Origin: Dehalobacter restrictus DSM 9455
GTDB taxonomy: Bacteria; Bacillota; Desulfitobacteriia; Desulfitobacteriales; Syntrophobotulaceae
Assembly (NCBI RefSeq): GCF_000512895.1
Contig: NZ_CP007033.1
Location: 2,095,001 to 2,159,000, forward strand
Direction: 5' to 3'
Length of the DNA: 64,000 nt
Each line of letters starts with the position of its first letter. The first letter of the stretch is position 1. The position numbers were made by a program, and so were the translations under genes. Under the pieces are notes generated by a model, which was given only the letters and a program-made list of their open reading frames with translations, made no database searches and had not been told where the DNA came from. Shown piece by piece: positions 9,587 through 18,567 of the stretch.

Positions 9587-10003
9587 ATGGCCTTGTTCCG
9601 CAGTATTACGCTCTGTGGAAAGGATACCTTCCTCATCACCCTGCAGAACAAGATTGAAACCGTCCTAAGCTATGAAGATGACACCACCCTGGCTGACATC
9701 AACAAGCGGCTGGAGGACCTTCAAACGGAGCTTATGAAACTGGCTAACTCCAAGGCTGAATATGATAAAGTAGGCGATGAAATTTACCGCCTACGTGACG
9801 AAAAACAGAAAGTACAGCTCGAAATCATTGGGCAAGACGAACTGAAAAAACGCATTGCCGATATGGGCGGCTTCCTTTCGGCTGTGCCGGAACCACCGGC
9901 TGCCGCGAACAGTCACACTGCCGTACCGTTTCCATCGCCATTCCCGCCCGGAACGCACCAACTGCTCTCCCTGTCGCTGGAGAAAATTAACCAGATCCAC
10001 TGA
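9587..10003 (+). pseudogene. Large serine recombinase, C-terminal remnant
   Basis: The encoded segment TTLADINKRLEDLQTELMKLANSK through YDKVGDEIYRLRDEKQK to KKRIADMGGFL is the coiled-coil C-terminal region of phage/transposon-type serine recombinases. The catalytic resolvase domain and zinc ribbon are missing, and after GGFL the frame turns into a non-homologous Pro-rich tail. It is a decayed 3' fragment of an integrative element. Confidence 0.65.
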
Positions 10004-10624
10004 ATTGGCCCGCTGCTTTTGTTTGTCCGTAAAATAAATATATGGCTTTGTCGGTCGTCCCCATTTACGGGCTTCCAGGATATAGTTGCAAACTGGATTT
10101 CCATGAAATTTGGTTAAGCAGAATTTTGTTGATACGAAGAAATTGAATACATATTCAAATCCCTCTCTTTTTAAAATAAAAAAAGACAGTCTCTTACGGG
10201 TTCACAAAATGGTCAAGAATAGCACCTCCAAAGTCACCTCCCCAATCTTGCCATGCCATCCTGCCGGTGATAATTGCGAGCAGAAGATTGTAGTCGCTCG
10301 TTTATGCCGGGCATGGATAATCTCAAGAACGTCACTCATCATTATAGTTAATAATCATTTTCAAGCGTAAATTTGGAGACAATCATTAAATAATAATCTC
10401 CCTCTATCCAATCAAAGTAGAAGACCACTCGAATTTAGAATAGGCAAGAATATGACAGCTCCTTCCGGTAAAAACCTTAGTATATATTCCACGGAAGGAG
10501 CTGTAAAAATTATTTATATATAAGCTTAAGTTCATCGCTTCGCCTTATGTCAAGTTAGAGATGAAGGCGAATTTCCCGTATTCCCGACGTAAGCGTAAAC
10601 TCCGTAGGCGTGAAAAGGAGTCCA
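10004..10624. other. Intergenic region without a supported gene
   Basis: About 600 bases between a recombinase remnant and a flavoprotein gene. A weak 86-codon frame at 10110-10370 has no recognisable motif or convincing ribosome site, so I do not call it. The only clear structure is the hairpin at 10455-10504. Confidence 0.5.
10455..10504. terminator. Terminator-like hairpin
   Basis: A perfect 13-bp stem ACAGCTCCTTCCG / CGGAAGGAGCTGT with a 24-base AT-rich loop, followed by AAAAATTATTTATATATAA. It lies downstream of the minus-strand flavoprotein gene. Confidence 0.5.
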
Positions 10625-11215
10625 CTAAAATCCAGCAAGGGAGTGTCTGGCTCCTTCGGCAGCTTTTTCCCCGAGGCTGCGGGCGGCTTTCAGATATTCC
10701 GGATAATTCCGGATATCTCCCTTTTTATCAATACTCTTAATAAGCAGCTCACCGGCGGCTTCATAACCTGTCGCATCATAGAAATATTTCATTACAAGTT
10801 TGGCGCCCTCAAATAACCGTTCGCCTTTTGTTGCCCCCACGCCAATGAAGTAGGCCTTTTTATTCACTGCAAAGCTAGGTTCTTTTAAAATATACTTTCG
10901 GGACCAGAGGGCCTGGGACCTATCAATTGCGCTTTTAGCCCACCCAGAGACCGTATAAAAATACATTGGGGAAGCAAAGATCATCACATCGGCTAAGGCA
11001 ATCTTTCCATAGATTCCCTGCATATCGTCCTTTTGAATACAAATTCCTGCTTTTTCACAAGCACCACAGGATAAACACGATTGGTACCGGCATGTTGATA
11101 AGATAATCTTTTCTGTCTCTGCCCCCGCTTCATGGGCCCCTGCCAATGCTTCATCCAACAAGGTTTCCGTATTACCGCCTTTCCGCGGACTCCCCGATAT
11201 TCCTAAGACTTTCAT
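10625..11215 (-). CDS. Flavodoxin-like NAD(P)H-dependent FMN reductase family protein
   Basis: The protein begins MKVLGISGSPRKGGNTETLLDEAL, the phosphate-binding loop of the NADPH-dependent FMN reductase/flavodoxin-like family. A cysteine-rich insert CRYQSCLSCGACEKAGICIQ precedes the IFASPMYFYTVSG flavin-binding segment. Such iron-sulfur flavoprotein-like proteins of about 200 residues are common in anaerobes and carry out electron transfer or quinone/nitro reduction. I chose the ATG at 11215 because AGGGAAG lies 9 bases upstream; an in-frame start 7 codons earlier is possible. Confidence 0.85.
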   Translation of the reverse strand: MKVLGISGSPRKGGNTETLLDEALAGAHEAGAETEKIILSTCRYQSCLSCGACEKAGICIQKDDMQGIYGKIALADVMIFASPMYFYTVSGWAKSAIDRSQALWSRKYILKEPSFAVNKKAYFIGVGATKGERLFEGAKLVMKYFYDATGYEAAGELLIKSIDKKGDIRNYPEYLKAARSLGEKAAEGARHSLAGF

Positions 11216-11272
11216 TCTAGTTTTCTTCCCTATCATTTTTTATTTCGATATCCAAAAATTCATCAGAAATTA

Positions 11273-11395
11273 TTAAAGTTCAGCTGCTAAATCCTTCAGC
11301 TTTCTAGCGGCAATACGCAATTCATCTATATTTTCAGTATTTTCTTGAATCGCTGCTAACTGCTGCTGTGAGATCGCACCTGACTTCTCAGCCGA
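11273..11395 (-). pseudogene. Methyl-accepting chemotaxis protein, extreme C-terminal remnant
   Basis: The open stretch encodes SAEKSGAISQQQLAAIQENTENI followed by a Leu/Ala-rich helix ending in LKDLAAEL and a stop. This is the standard C-terminus of a receptor signalling domain. A stop codon interrupts the frame just before it and no upstream receptor sequence remains. Confidence 0.6.
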
Positions 11396-11428
11396 TTAGA
11401 ACATATCTACTACAGCAAAAGAAATCGA

Positions 11429-12331
11429 TTAATAATTGCTTACATTTTTATTCCGGCTGTTGGTCGCATATAATAGCGAGTCAAGATTTCGGACCAGGTC
11501 TTTGGCGATTTGTGGTTTGTTCATTGTGTAAATATGAATGCCGTCGACCCCGTGGGTCAAGAGATCGATGGACTGTTGCGTGGCGTAGGCAATCCCGGCG
11601 TCCTTTAATGCTTCTGCATTGTGTTCAAACTTATGAATGATTCGGACAAGATTTTTCGGCACCGTCGCATTGGACAAGGCGAGCATTTTTTCGATTTGGG
11701 ACTGATTAGTAAGTGGCATGATGCCGGCGATGATCGGAATATCAACGTTCGCTTTTTGCAGTTTCTCTTTAAAACGGTAAAGAACGTCATTATCAAAGAA
11801 GAGCTGCGTCACCAGAAAGCTGACTCCGGCATCTAATTTCCAAAGCAAATTCTCGATATCCTGTTCGGGATACGGGCATTCTGGGTGTCCTTCCGGATAG
11901 CAAGCACCGCCGACACAGAATACATGATGCTTGCGAATATACTCTGCAAGATCGGAAGCATATTGAAAATCTCTGATCCGGTTACGTTCCTCTGCCCCTT
12001 TGGGAATGTCCCCGCGCAGGGCAAGAATATTTGAGATATTTTTATTAGGCAGATCATTCAGCATTTCATCCATCTGCTCTTTGCTGGAGTCGATGCAGGT
12101 CAGATGCATTAAGGCATTAAGGTTATATTTTGTTTCGATGAGGGACGCAATCTTTTCAGTTGTCTTACTCGTACTTCCCCCCGCTCCGTAGGTGACACTG
12201 ATGAAATCCGGTCTTAAAGGCGCCAGAGCGTCAATCGTATCATAAATACCCTCAACAGAAGAAGTCTGTTTTGGCGGGAAAATTTCAAACGACAGGACTT
12301 TCTTTTCCCTAAGCAGTTCACTAATATACAT
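11429..12331 (-). CDS. metF: Methylenetetrahydrofolate reductase
   Basis: A roughly 300-residue (beta/alpha)8 flavoprotein of the MetF family that interconverts methylene- and methyl-tetrahydrofolate. Typical motifs are LSFEIFPPK near the N-terminus, the SVTYGAGGST segment, the folate-site stretch LTCIDSS, and ALRGDIP. I placed the start at MYISELLREKK because GGGGAGG lies about 7 bases upstream; a longer frame exists but includes that ribosome site. The neighbouring corrinoid protein and LigM-like demethylase suggest that it oxidises methyl-THF from O-demethylation or feeds an acetyl-CoA pathway. Confidence 0.95.
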   Translation of the reverse strand: MYISELLREKKVLSFEIFPPKQTSSVEGIYDTIDALAPLRPDFISVTYGAGGSTSKTTEKIASLIETKYNLNALMHLTCIDSSKEQMDEMLNDLPNKNISNILALRGDIPKGAEERNRIRDFQYASDLAEYIRKHHVFCVGGACYPEGHPECPYPEQDIENLLWKLDAGVSFLVTQLFFDNDVLYRFKEKLQKANVDIPIIAGIMPLTNQSQIEKMLALSNATVPKNLVRIIHKFEHNAEALKDAGIAYATQQSIDLLTHGVDGIHIYTMNKPQIAKDLVRNLDSLLYATNSRNKNVSNY

Positions 12332-12406
12332 AGGTAAATCCTCCCCGATTAAATAGAAAGAACAATCAAACATATAGGCTGGTACAGAATGGATCCGAAA
12401 GGATGA

Positions 12407-13081
12407 TTACGAACGACAACTTACCCATTCCCGGCAAATTTTTAGGCCTTCGGCAGCGCTTGATGTGAACGCATCGGCTCCGATCCACCTACAGGCTTTG
12501 GCAGTTAAAGGGGTTCCGCCGGCAATGACTTTGACCTGCTTTCGAAGTCCCGCTTCTTCCAAGGATTCGACCGTATTTTTCATCGCTTCCAACGTCAGTG
12601 TCAGAACACCGCTCATGCCCACAATCAAGGGTTTTTTATTATCTGTTAGATCGCTCTCTATTCTTTCATTGACAACTTTGATAAACTTACCAGGCGGCTG
12701 GTCGATCCCAAGATCCCATACCTGAAAACCTCCTGCCTCTGCCAACTCTTTGAATACATTCTTACCGATGTCATGGATATCTCCGGATACGGTTCCAAGA
12801 ATGATCGTACCAGCCTCCCCCGACCGACCAGACCCTAAGACTGGTTTTAAGAGTGCGATCGAAGCTGCTAAGAGATCTCCGGCATTGATCAAATCGCCCA
12901 AAAAATATTCACCCTGATCATAACGTCTTCCAATGTCAGCCATACCTTGCTGGCAAGCTTCCACTGCTTTCTTAGCTTCATATTCTGAAGGGTCGTTTCG
13001 AATAAAGTCACTGATTATGTTGCGTACAACTGCTTCATCCAAGTCCGCGAAAGCAACTTTCAAACTATTTAGTTCAAACAC
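12407..13081 (-). CDS. Corrinoid (cobalamin-binding) methyl-carrier protein
   Basis: A 224-residue corrinoid protein of the MtaC/MttC/MtvC type. Residues 1-85 form the helical cap (B12-binding-2), and a Rossmann B12-binding domain follows. The lower-ligand motif is GDIHDIGKN (Asp-x-His-x-x-Gly), with the GMSGVLTLT and VIAGGTPLT segments that hold the nucleotide tail. It accepts a methyl group from a substrate-specific methyltransferase and passes it to tetrahydrofolate. It sits 75 bases upstream of metF on the same strand. No MtvB-type or activase gene is next to it. Confidence 0.93.
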   Translation of the reverse strand: MFELNSLKVAFADLDEAVVRNIISDFIRNDPSEYEAKKAVEACQQGMADIGRRYDQGEYFLGDLINAGDLLAASIALLKPVLGSGRSGEAGTIILGTVSGDIHDIGKNVFKELAEAGGFQVWDLGIDQPPGKFIKVVNERIESDLTDNKKPLIVGMSGVLTLTLEAMKNTVESLEEAGLRKQVKVIAGGTPLTAKACRWIGADAFTSSAAEGLKICREWVSCRS

Positions 13082-13587
13082 TTTTTACCGCCTTCCGATA
13101 ATATAATTTTTATGAGTCCTGCCGCAAATGCCAATAACGCACCCGCTAAGGTCTTGCCAAGAGCGACTGAAGCAATGATGATATGACAATTTCATGGAAG
13201 CAAAAAAGAAACCGCTAATATAAAATGATAAACCCAACGTATTTCATTGTCATTGTTTATAGTTTACTAAAATTGCACCAAATTTTCGTTATTTATGCTC
13301 AATAAATCATTTTGAATGACATCATAAATCAGGAATCTCCTTTAGCCCGTGCCCAAATGCGTTTGAATACATTCCATACAGGATACATTGGTTAAAAAGG
13401 GCTTGCCGATCTGCTTGGAGATTATTCTCTTTTTGTAAAGATCTATCGGCGATATTACCCGGCCAGGGGCAAAGAATCATCGCGTTCTTTGCCCCTGATC
13501 TAATCCGTGATAAAATGTTTTGCTGATGAGAACTAAAATCGGCCTCCGGTGGCTTTACTGCCCCATTATCGTTCTAACGCTGTTATA
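13082..13587. other. Intergenic region with a terminator-like hairpin and a coding scrap
   Basis: On the minus strand, 13322-13438 encodes a plausible C-terminal scrap containing QCILYGMYSNAFGHGLKEIP before a stop; I do not recognise its parent gene. A perfect 12-bp stem AGGGGCAAAGAA / TTCTTTGCCCCT with loop TCATCGCG spans 13465-13496, without a clear T-run. Promoter sequences for the corrinoid gene must lie in the AT-rich part at 13190-13320. Confidence 0.45.
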
Positions 13588-14723
13588 CTATCTTACTTCA
13601 TCTTTGACAAATAAAGCTGCTGCAGTAAGTATAAGCGGAACAATTACAAACACTGCAAAATTCGTTGTCAGAGAAGCTTTTTGCGTAATCAATACCCCCC
13701 AACCAACGGGCCGAATGAACCGCCAAAACGCCCCATCGCAGATGTCCATCCTAGGCCGGTGGCACGAAAAGAATTGGCGTAATTTAACGTAACAATCAAG
13801 TAGACCAGAGATATTATCCCGTAAACCCCAGACCCCATAAAAAACAATAACATAAGACTATTTGTCAATGGATATCCTGCTTGTACCATTAACTTTGGAA
13901 GCCAGGTAATAATACCGTAGTGTGTAAAAAAAACCATCGCGAACATGATCCAAAACAGAACCGTTTTTTGTACTAAACCGTTTTTGAACAGACTCAAAAA
14001 AGGAGCCTGATTGAGATTTCCACTATCGACTACATACTTGTCCTCTTGAGCGGGAATATACGCAGGGTCGACTTTTGTCAATGTCTCACTAATTTTTTCT
14101 AACTTATTATATTTTATTAGCCGATCCATCGATTCAGGGATTGAAAAGCTTACAAACACAACAAATATCAAAGGAATAAAACCAATCCAAAACATTGGCC
14201 TCCAGCCATAAACAGGCAGAATACCCATCCCAATTAATGCACTTATCATCGTCCCTATAGGTATGCCGAGAGTACTGATTGTGACAAGTTTAGACCGATG
14301 CACAAAGGGAGAATACTCCGTAAGCAGAGCGACTGTAATCGGTACAACCCCGGCCAGACCTGCTCCGGCAATAATTCGGCAGACGGAAAAAAAGGCAGCG
14401 GATTTCCCAAATCCCATCAGTCCTGTAAATAAAGCATAAACAATAATACCTAATATCAGAACTTTCTTCCGTCCTATTCTGTCCGCAAGCATACCTGCTA
14501 CGATTCCACCAATCATCATTCCGTAGAGTGTATTACTGCCGATAAGCCCAAACACTTTGGCACTGATCCCGGTGTCCATCATAAGAGTAGGAAGGGCCAC
14601 TCCATAAACCCCTTGATCATACCCGTCAAATAGCAATATGCTCATACCCACCATAAAAACAATTATAAAAAATCTATTGACTTTACTATCTCCAATCATC
14701 TTTCCAACGTTAATCGTTCTCAT
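13588..14723 (-). pseudogene. Decayed MFS transporter (aromatic acid:H+ symporter type)
   Basis: The protein starts MRTINVGKMIGDSKVNRFF and shows the MFS signatures FDGYDQGVYGVALP and ADRIGRKKVLILG of the AAHS family, which import aromatic or other organic acids. Two lesions are visible. Between GSGVYGII and NYANSFRATGLGW roughly 60-70 residues expected in the family are missing. In a G6 run near 13698 the frame shifts; one added base restores a normal end, GGVLITQKASLTTNF through LFVKDEVR and a stop at 13588. I treat it as non-functional. Confidence 0.7.
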
Positions 14724-14725
14724 TT

Positions 14726-14879
14726 GACACCGCTCCAAACTTTTTACGTGATTTTGTTGAGGGGCAATGCAACTTAGTACTGAAAATACGCTAACACTTA
14801 GCGCAGCTACAAACAGAAATCCCACAGACATTTCCAAACCATGACGTACTGAATGTTCACTGTTGGAACGCAATAACAT
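14726..14879 (-). pseudogene. C-terminal tail of a second MFS transporter
   Basis: Directly upstream of and in frame with the MFS gene above, this stretch encodes a last transmembrane helix (MSVGFLFVAALSVSVFSVLS) and a tail ending HVKSLER, the typical C-terminus of an MFS permease. It has no complete gene around it and looks like the end of a deleted tandem copy. Confidence 0.45.
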
Positions 14880-14964
14880 TACGCTTAGGATTTCTGTTTG
14901 CCTAACGCTGCTGTCAAAAACAGCTCACTTATGTATTTTGTGTGTGGGTGTATTCATACAAGTA

Positions 14965-16161
14965 TTATTCTGCCGCTTTTTTTGCTCCGCCTGCAAGCGC
15001 TGCGCAAATTACGCCAAGAAATGGCCCGGCAGCCATAACTGCCCATATCGGGGTTGAAAAAACGCCTTTCGTCGAAACGAGCATTGCGCCAATGACAACG
15101 GGGCTGATTTGCGAAGCAAACTGGAAAACAAAGTTAGATACACCCGTTGCTGTCGCCGCCATTTTACTTCCTGCGTAATCAACGATGAGGGCACTCAAAT
15201 GGCTGTTTGTTGTAAATGAAATAAAGCCCAATACAAAACTGCTGATGAGTAACCCCGTCAGCTGTGTTTGCGCTCCAAAAATGAATATCATCACGCCAGT
15301 AATAAAATAGCCGAATATTAGGAACTTTCTTCTGTCAATTTTAAATTTATCGACAGCAGTACCGGATAATAATGATGAAATGATTCCGCCAATAGCTATC
15401 AAAATCCCAACTGTTCCAATATTTTGAGCAAAACCCAAACTCCTTGCATAGCCAAAAGCCCAGTTATATAAAGCCAATTGAAACCACATCAGACCAAATC
15501 CGGACAAGCTGATCAACAATACCCCTTTATTCGTGAATAATACTTTAAAGCCCCTTAAAACATCGCCCAAGGTTTGGGTCGCTTTTTCCGGTTTATCTCC
15601 TTTCACAAAAAGGAAGATGAGTACGGCAACGATGATGGAAAAAATGGCGGCGAATTTAAACCCTGCTTGCCATCCGTACGCATGCAGAATTTTCGGGCCG
15701 AATAAGCTGGCAATAAAATATCCTGCATTAGGACCGGCCAGTATGATCCCGAAAGCCATACTTCTTTTTTCCATGGTAAAATAATTACTGATTACTCTGG
15801 CACAACAAGCATAAATTGTGCCTGCACCCAGCCCGAGAATAATTCGCAGTCCCATCGCTTGGGCCGGAGTTGAAACCATCGTCATGGCATAAGAAGAAAG
15901 TCCGCCAACAAGCAAACTGATACTCATAATGAATTTAACGCCAAATTTATCTGCTAAGACACCGGCCGGTATTTGCGTAATGATATAACCCGTGAAAAAA
16001 ATGGAAAAAATTGTTCCTGCAACTGCTGCATCAATTCCGAAAACCTTCATCATTTCCGATTGCATCGGAGACCAAATGAATCGGGTCACGAATGTAGCGA
16101 CAAAAGCTAAGAGCATTAAGAGCAACATAAACCATTTTACAGATCCCTTGTTTTGTTCCAT
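14965..16161 (-). CDS. MFS transporter
   Basis: A 398-residue permease with about 12 transmembrane segments. The motif-A loop GVLADKFGVKFIMS lies between TM2 and TM3, and the overall form resembles the anion:cation symporter/oxalate-formate antiporter groups. GAGGGAGG lies before the ATG. It sits between the O-demethylase gene and the decayed aromatic-acid symporter on the same strand, so it plausibly imports the methoxylated substrate or exports the product. The substrate is inferred only from context. Confidence 0.88.
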   Translation of the reverse strand: MEQNKGSVKWFMLLLMLLAFVATFVTRFIWSPMQSEMMKVFGIDAAVAGTIFSIFFTGYIITQIPAGVLADKFGVKFIMSISLLVGGLSSYAMTMVSTPAQAMGLRIILGLGAGTIYACCARVISNYFTMEKRSMAFGIILAGPNAGYFIASLFGPKILHAYGWQAGFKFAAIFSIIVAVLIFLFVKGDKPEKATQTLGDVLRGFKVLFTNKGVLLISLSGFGLMWFQLALYNWAFGYARSLGFAQNIGTVGILIAIGGIISSLLSGTAVDKFKIDRRKFLIFGYFITGVMIFIFGAQTQLTGLLISSFVLGFISFTTNSHLSALIVDYAGSKMAATATGVSNFVFQFASQISPVVIGAMLVSTKGVFSTPIWAVMAAGPFLGVICAALAGGAKKAAE

Positions 16162-16364
16162 ATAGTAGCTAACCTCCCTCGTTCATATAAAAAATATTTC
16201 GCACTGTTTACCGTTTGCCTTCTTCTGAAGAGTTCAAGCCACCATTCTGACTGAAAAACAGGATCATTTGCCTTATCAATCAAATCAGCAGGTGGCTCAA
16301 ACCGTTCCCAATGGTCACTATTCTTGTTTTGTGTTCATCGTTATTTGCATCACTGTTTAGTTGC

Positions 16365-17651
16365 TTAAAGTACTTTGTGCAAATCGCCTTTTGATCCGTC
16401 GGGTTTATAAGGAGCCGGGGCGACTGTTGCGCGTATTTCCTTCTGCGGATGGCCGGGAGCCCCCCATACAATCGTGACTTCATTGCCGATTTCTGCCTGG
16501 TCAATATCCAGGACCGCCAGACAGAGCATCTCACGGAAGTAATAGCTATACCCATATGAGGATGTTGTCCCGACTAGTTTTCCGTTTTTCAGGACCTTGT
16601 CGACATACATCCCGCCTCTCTGATATCTTGGGAATTCAATGAAGTCATAATGGTCGCCTTTTTTGAACATGGACGCATAGACATCAACAACATCTTCCAC
16701 ATTCCAAACCAGAGTTCGAACGATCCTCTTTGGATTGGCTATTTCCTGTTCCAGTGCTTCGCGCCCCAAGAAATCATGGTCAAACTTAACAACCTTCGTC
16801 CATCCTAATTCGACAGGGCTGCGATAGTAGTCACTGATATCATTTCCTTCAAAACTGCCATAAAGATTTAATGTGGTCATAGAAGCAGGCATTGATGCTT
16901 TAAAGGTTTCTAAATAGTCACTTAAATCACTGCTAAACATAGCTGGAATATAGTCAGTAATGATCGTTGGGAAACATGCTTCTAGATGGTTAATAAAAAC
17001 TGTTCTTCCGCCCAAACGACGGACTCCAAATGCATCTTTATACTTCAACAATTCCTGTATGATTTCTTCTTTCCACTCATGAGGTCCAACAAGCTCATAA
17101 CCTGGTTCTCCTGCCATACCCTGCCGAATCGCATAAAAACTTCTGCCGGCTATCTCAATTTTTATCATGTGCATATACTTGGTATCGCGCAGATTGGCTC
17201 CACTGGCTTTTTCCAGAAGAGCTATAGCCTTAGGACCTGATACTTGCAAATTGAACCAATCATCCGGCTCTGATATAACATTATAATTCCCTTTTTCCAA
17301 ATTATAGTTCATCCAATAGCATCCGCGGCCGAACAACAGGTATTCCTGCTCACCCATTTTGGCCAAAATTCCCTCATGAATGACTTTTCCGTCGACGTTG
17401 GTGTGAACGCAGTGCTTTGCCTGGCCAATATCGAACTTTTTAAAGCTTGTTGTCGAAAAATCAGAGAACAATTTCTCTACATCAGGACCTTTAAACCAGC
17501 GTTCCCAAAGAAAGGACCAGTCACCAATGTAACAGTTTTCCTTCCAGGACATACTTTCATCCATCCAGTCAGTATACTCAGGTTCTCCAAAGCGTACCGT
17601 AAGATATCCAGGTGGTGTAACTCGGTACCGATTCATGTCTTGGTTACCCAT
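16365..17651 (-). CDS. LigM-like tetrahydrofolate-dependent aryl O-demethylase (GcvT fold)
   Basis: A 428-residue protein of the aminomethyltransferase (GcvT) superfamily. The spaced motifs YTDWMDESMSWKENC, MHMIKIEIAGRSFYAIRQGM followed by AGEPGYELVGP, and VKFDHDFLGREAL match the pattern of LigM/DesA, which move the methyl of vanillate, syringate or 3-O-methylgallate to tetrahydrofolate. The length is close to LigM and longer than DMSP demethylase DmdA, which remains an alternative. The downstream corrinoid protein and MetF are the expected consumers of the methyl group. The ribosome site is AAGGGAG. Confidence 0.82.
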   Translation of the reverse strand: MGNQDMNRYRVTPPGYLTVRFGEPEYTDWMDESMSWKENCYIGDWSFLWERWFKGPDVEKLFSDFSTTSFKKFDIGQAKHCVHTNVDGKVIHEGILAKMGEQEYLLFGRGCYWMNYNLEKGNYNVISEPDDWFNLQVSGPKAIALLEKASGANLRDTKYMHMIKIEIAGRSFYAIRQGMAGEPGYELVGPHEWKEEIIQELLKYKDAFGVRRLGGRTVFINHLEACFPTIITDYIPAMFSSDLSDYLETFKASMPASMTTLNLYGSFEGNDISDYYRSPVELGWTKVVKFDHDFLGREALEQEIANPKRIVRTLVWNVEDVVDVYASMFKKGDHYDFIEFPRYQRGGMYVDKVLKNGKLVGTTSSYGYSYYFREMLCLAVLDIDQAEIGNEVTIVWGAPGHPQKEIRATVAPAPYKPDGSKGDLHKVL

Positions 17652-17757
17652 GGATAGTTATTCTCCCTTCACTCGCCATTTTTGACTAGTTTTAAGACAC
17701 CACTCATCAGCTATTTCTTCTTACTCTATAAATGCTCTCCTTTCACAAGATTTTTTC

Positions 17758-17881
17758 AGCGTATAGTATCATACGCTTACCTGCTATTACATTTTAAGAA
17801 AATGATCGAAGCTGCTGAGTGTTAAAAAAATTACAAATTTAATTTAACATTAGAATCAAGTATTGTATTTGGTATACAATA
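17758..17881. promoter_or_regulatory. Two inverted repeats in the divergent regulatory region
   Basis: The 335-base gap between the demethylase (minus) and the UPF0756 gene (plus) holds two palindromes. One is AGCGTAT-N6-ATACGCT at 17758-17777; the other is TATTGTAT-TTGGT-ATACAATA at 17861-17881. Both are operator-like. The PucR-type regulator encoded 0.7 kb away is a candidate ligand-responsive binder; this is inference. Confidence 0.5.
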
Positions 17882-17995
17882 CAAATAATTATCTGATTAT
17901 TTAGTCTACAGAACAAATCAAAATGAGAAGGTTTGTTTTATCATAGTCAGAAAGAGGGATAAGATAGTTTATTTTAACTTTAGGAGTTGGTTTTG

Positions 17996-18451
17996 TTGGA
18001 ATCAACGCTTATCTTAGTCGTAATACTGGCGGTGTCAATCATAGGAAAAGCAAGCTCTGTCTCTGTTGCTACTTGCCTGCTTTTAATGATAAAGCTTTTA
18101 CATGCTGATCACTATATTTATCCCGTCATCGAAAAAAACGGAATGTTTCTGGGGTTAGTCATACTGATTGCTGCGATCCTGATTCCGATTGCCAATGGAA
18201 ATATCACCATTATAAACATTAGAAACGTTTTAACCTCCTGGATTGGCCTAACTGCAATAATACTATCATTTTTTACAACCTATATAAGTGGACTGGGTTT
18301 TCAATTCCTTTCTGTACAAAACCATAGCGACATCATGACTTCGTTAATTATAGGCGCCGTTGCGGCAGCTGCGCTTTTAGGGGGCGTACCGGTAGGTCCT
18401 CTGATCACATCTGGAATACTTGCAATTATTGTAAAGGCGTTTAATAATTAA
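17996..18451 (+). CDS. UPF0756/DUF441 family membrane protein
   Basis: A protein of about 151 residues with four hydrophobic helices (STLILVVILAVSIIG, LGLVILIAAILIPIANG, WIGLTAIILSFFTTYISG, SLIIGAVAAAALLGGVP), matching the length and GVPVGPLI ending of UPF0756 (YtwI-type) proteins of unknown function. It uses a TTG start; AGGAG at 17982-17986 fits the TTG at 17993 or 17996 (MLESTL), not the earlier in-frame TTG at 17987. Confidence 0.85.
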   Translation: MESTLILVVILAVSIIGKASSVSVATCLLLMIKLLHADHYIYPVIEKNGMFLGLVILIAAILIPIANGNITIINIRNVLTSWIGLTAIILSFFTTYISGLGFQFLSVQNHSDIMTSLIIGAVAAAALLGGVPVGPLITSGILAIIVKAFNN

Positions 18452-18567
18452 TTATATGAGTTAAGAATCTTCCCCTAAACAATGGGTGACCATACTATAA
18501 GATAGAGAAACAGCTTATCATTTCGAATTTTCCAGTGATCTGCATAGAATAACCGGAGGTGGTTGAA

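Noticed and set aside
10110-10370. An 86-codon open frame
   Set aside because: No motif, no ribosome site, unusual composition; likely chance.
13465-13496. Cobalamin riboswitch upstream of the corrinoid gene
   Set aside because: Only a single hairpin is visible; no B12-box or multi-stem architecture was recognised.
16365-17651. Glycine cleavage T protein
   Set aside because: No other glycine cleavage genes nearby and motif pattern and length follow LigM rather than GcvT.
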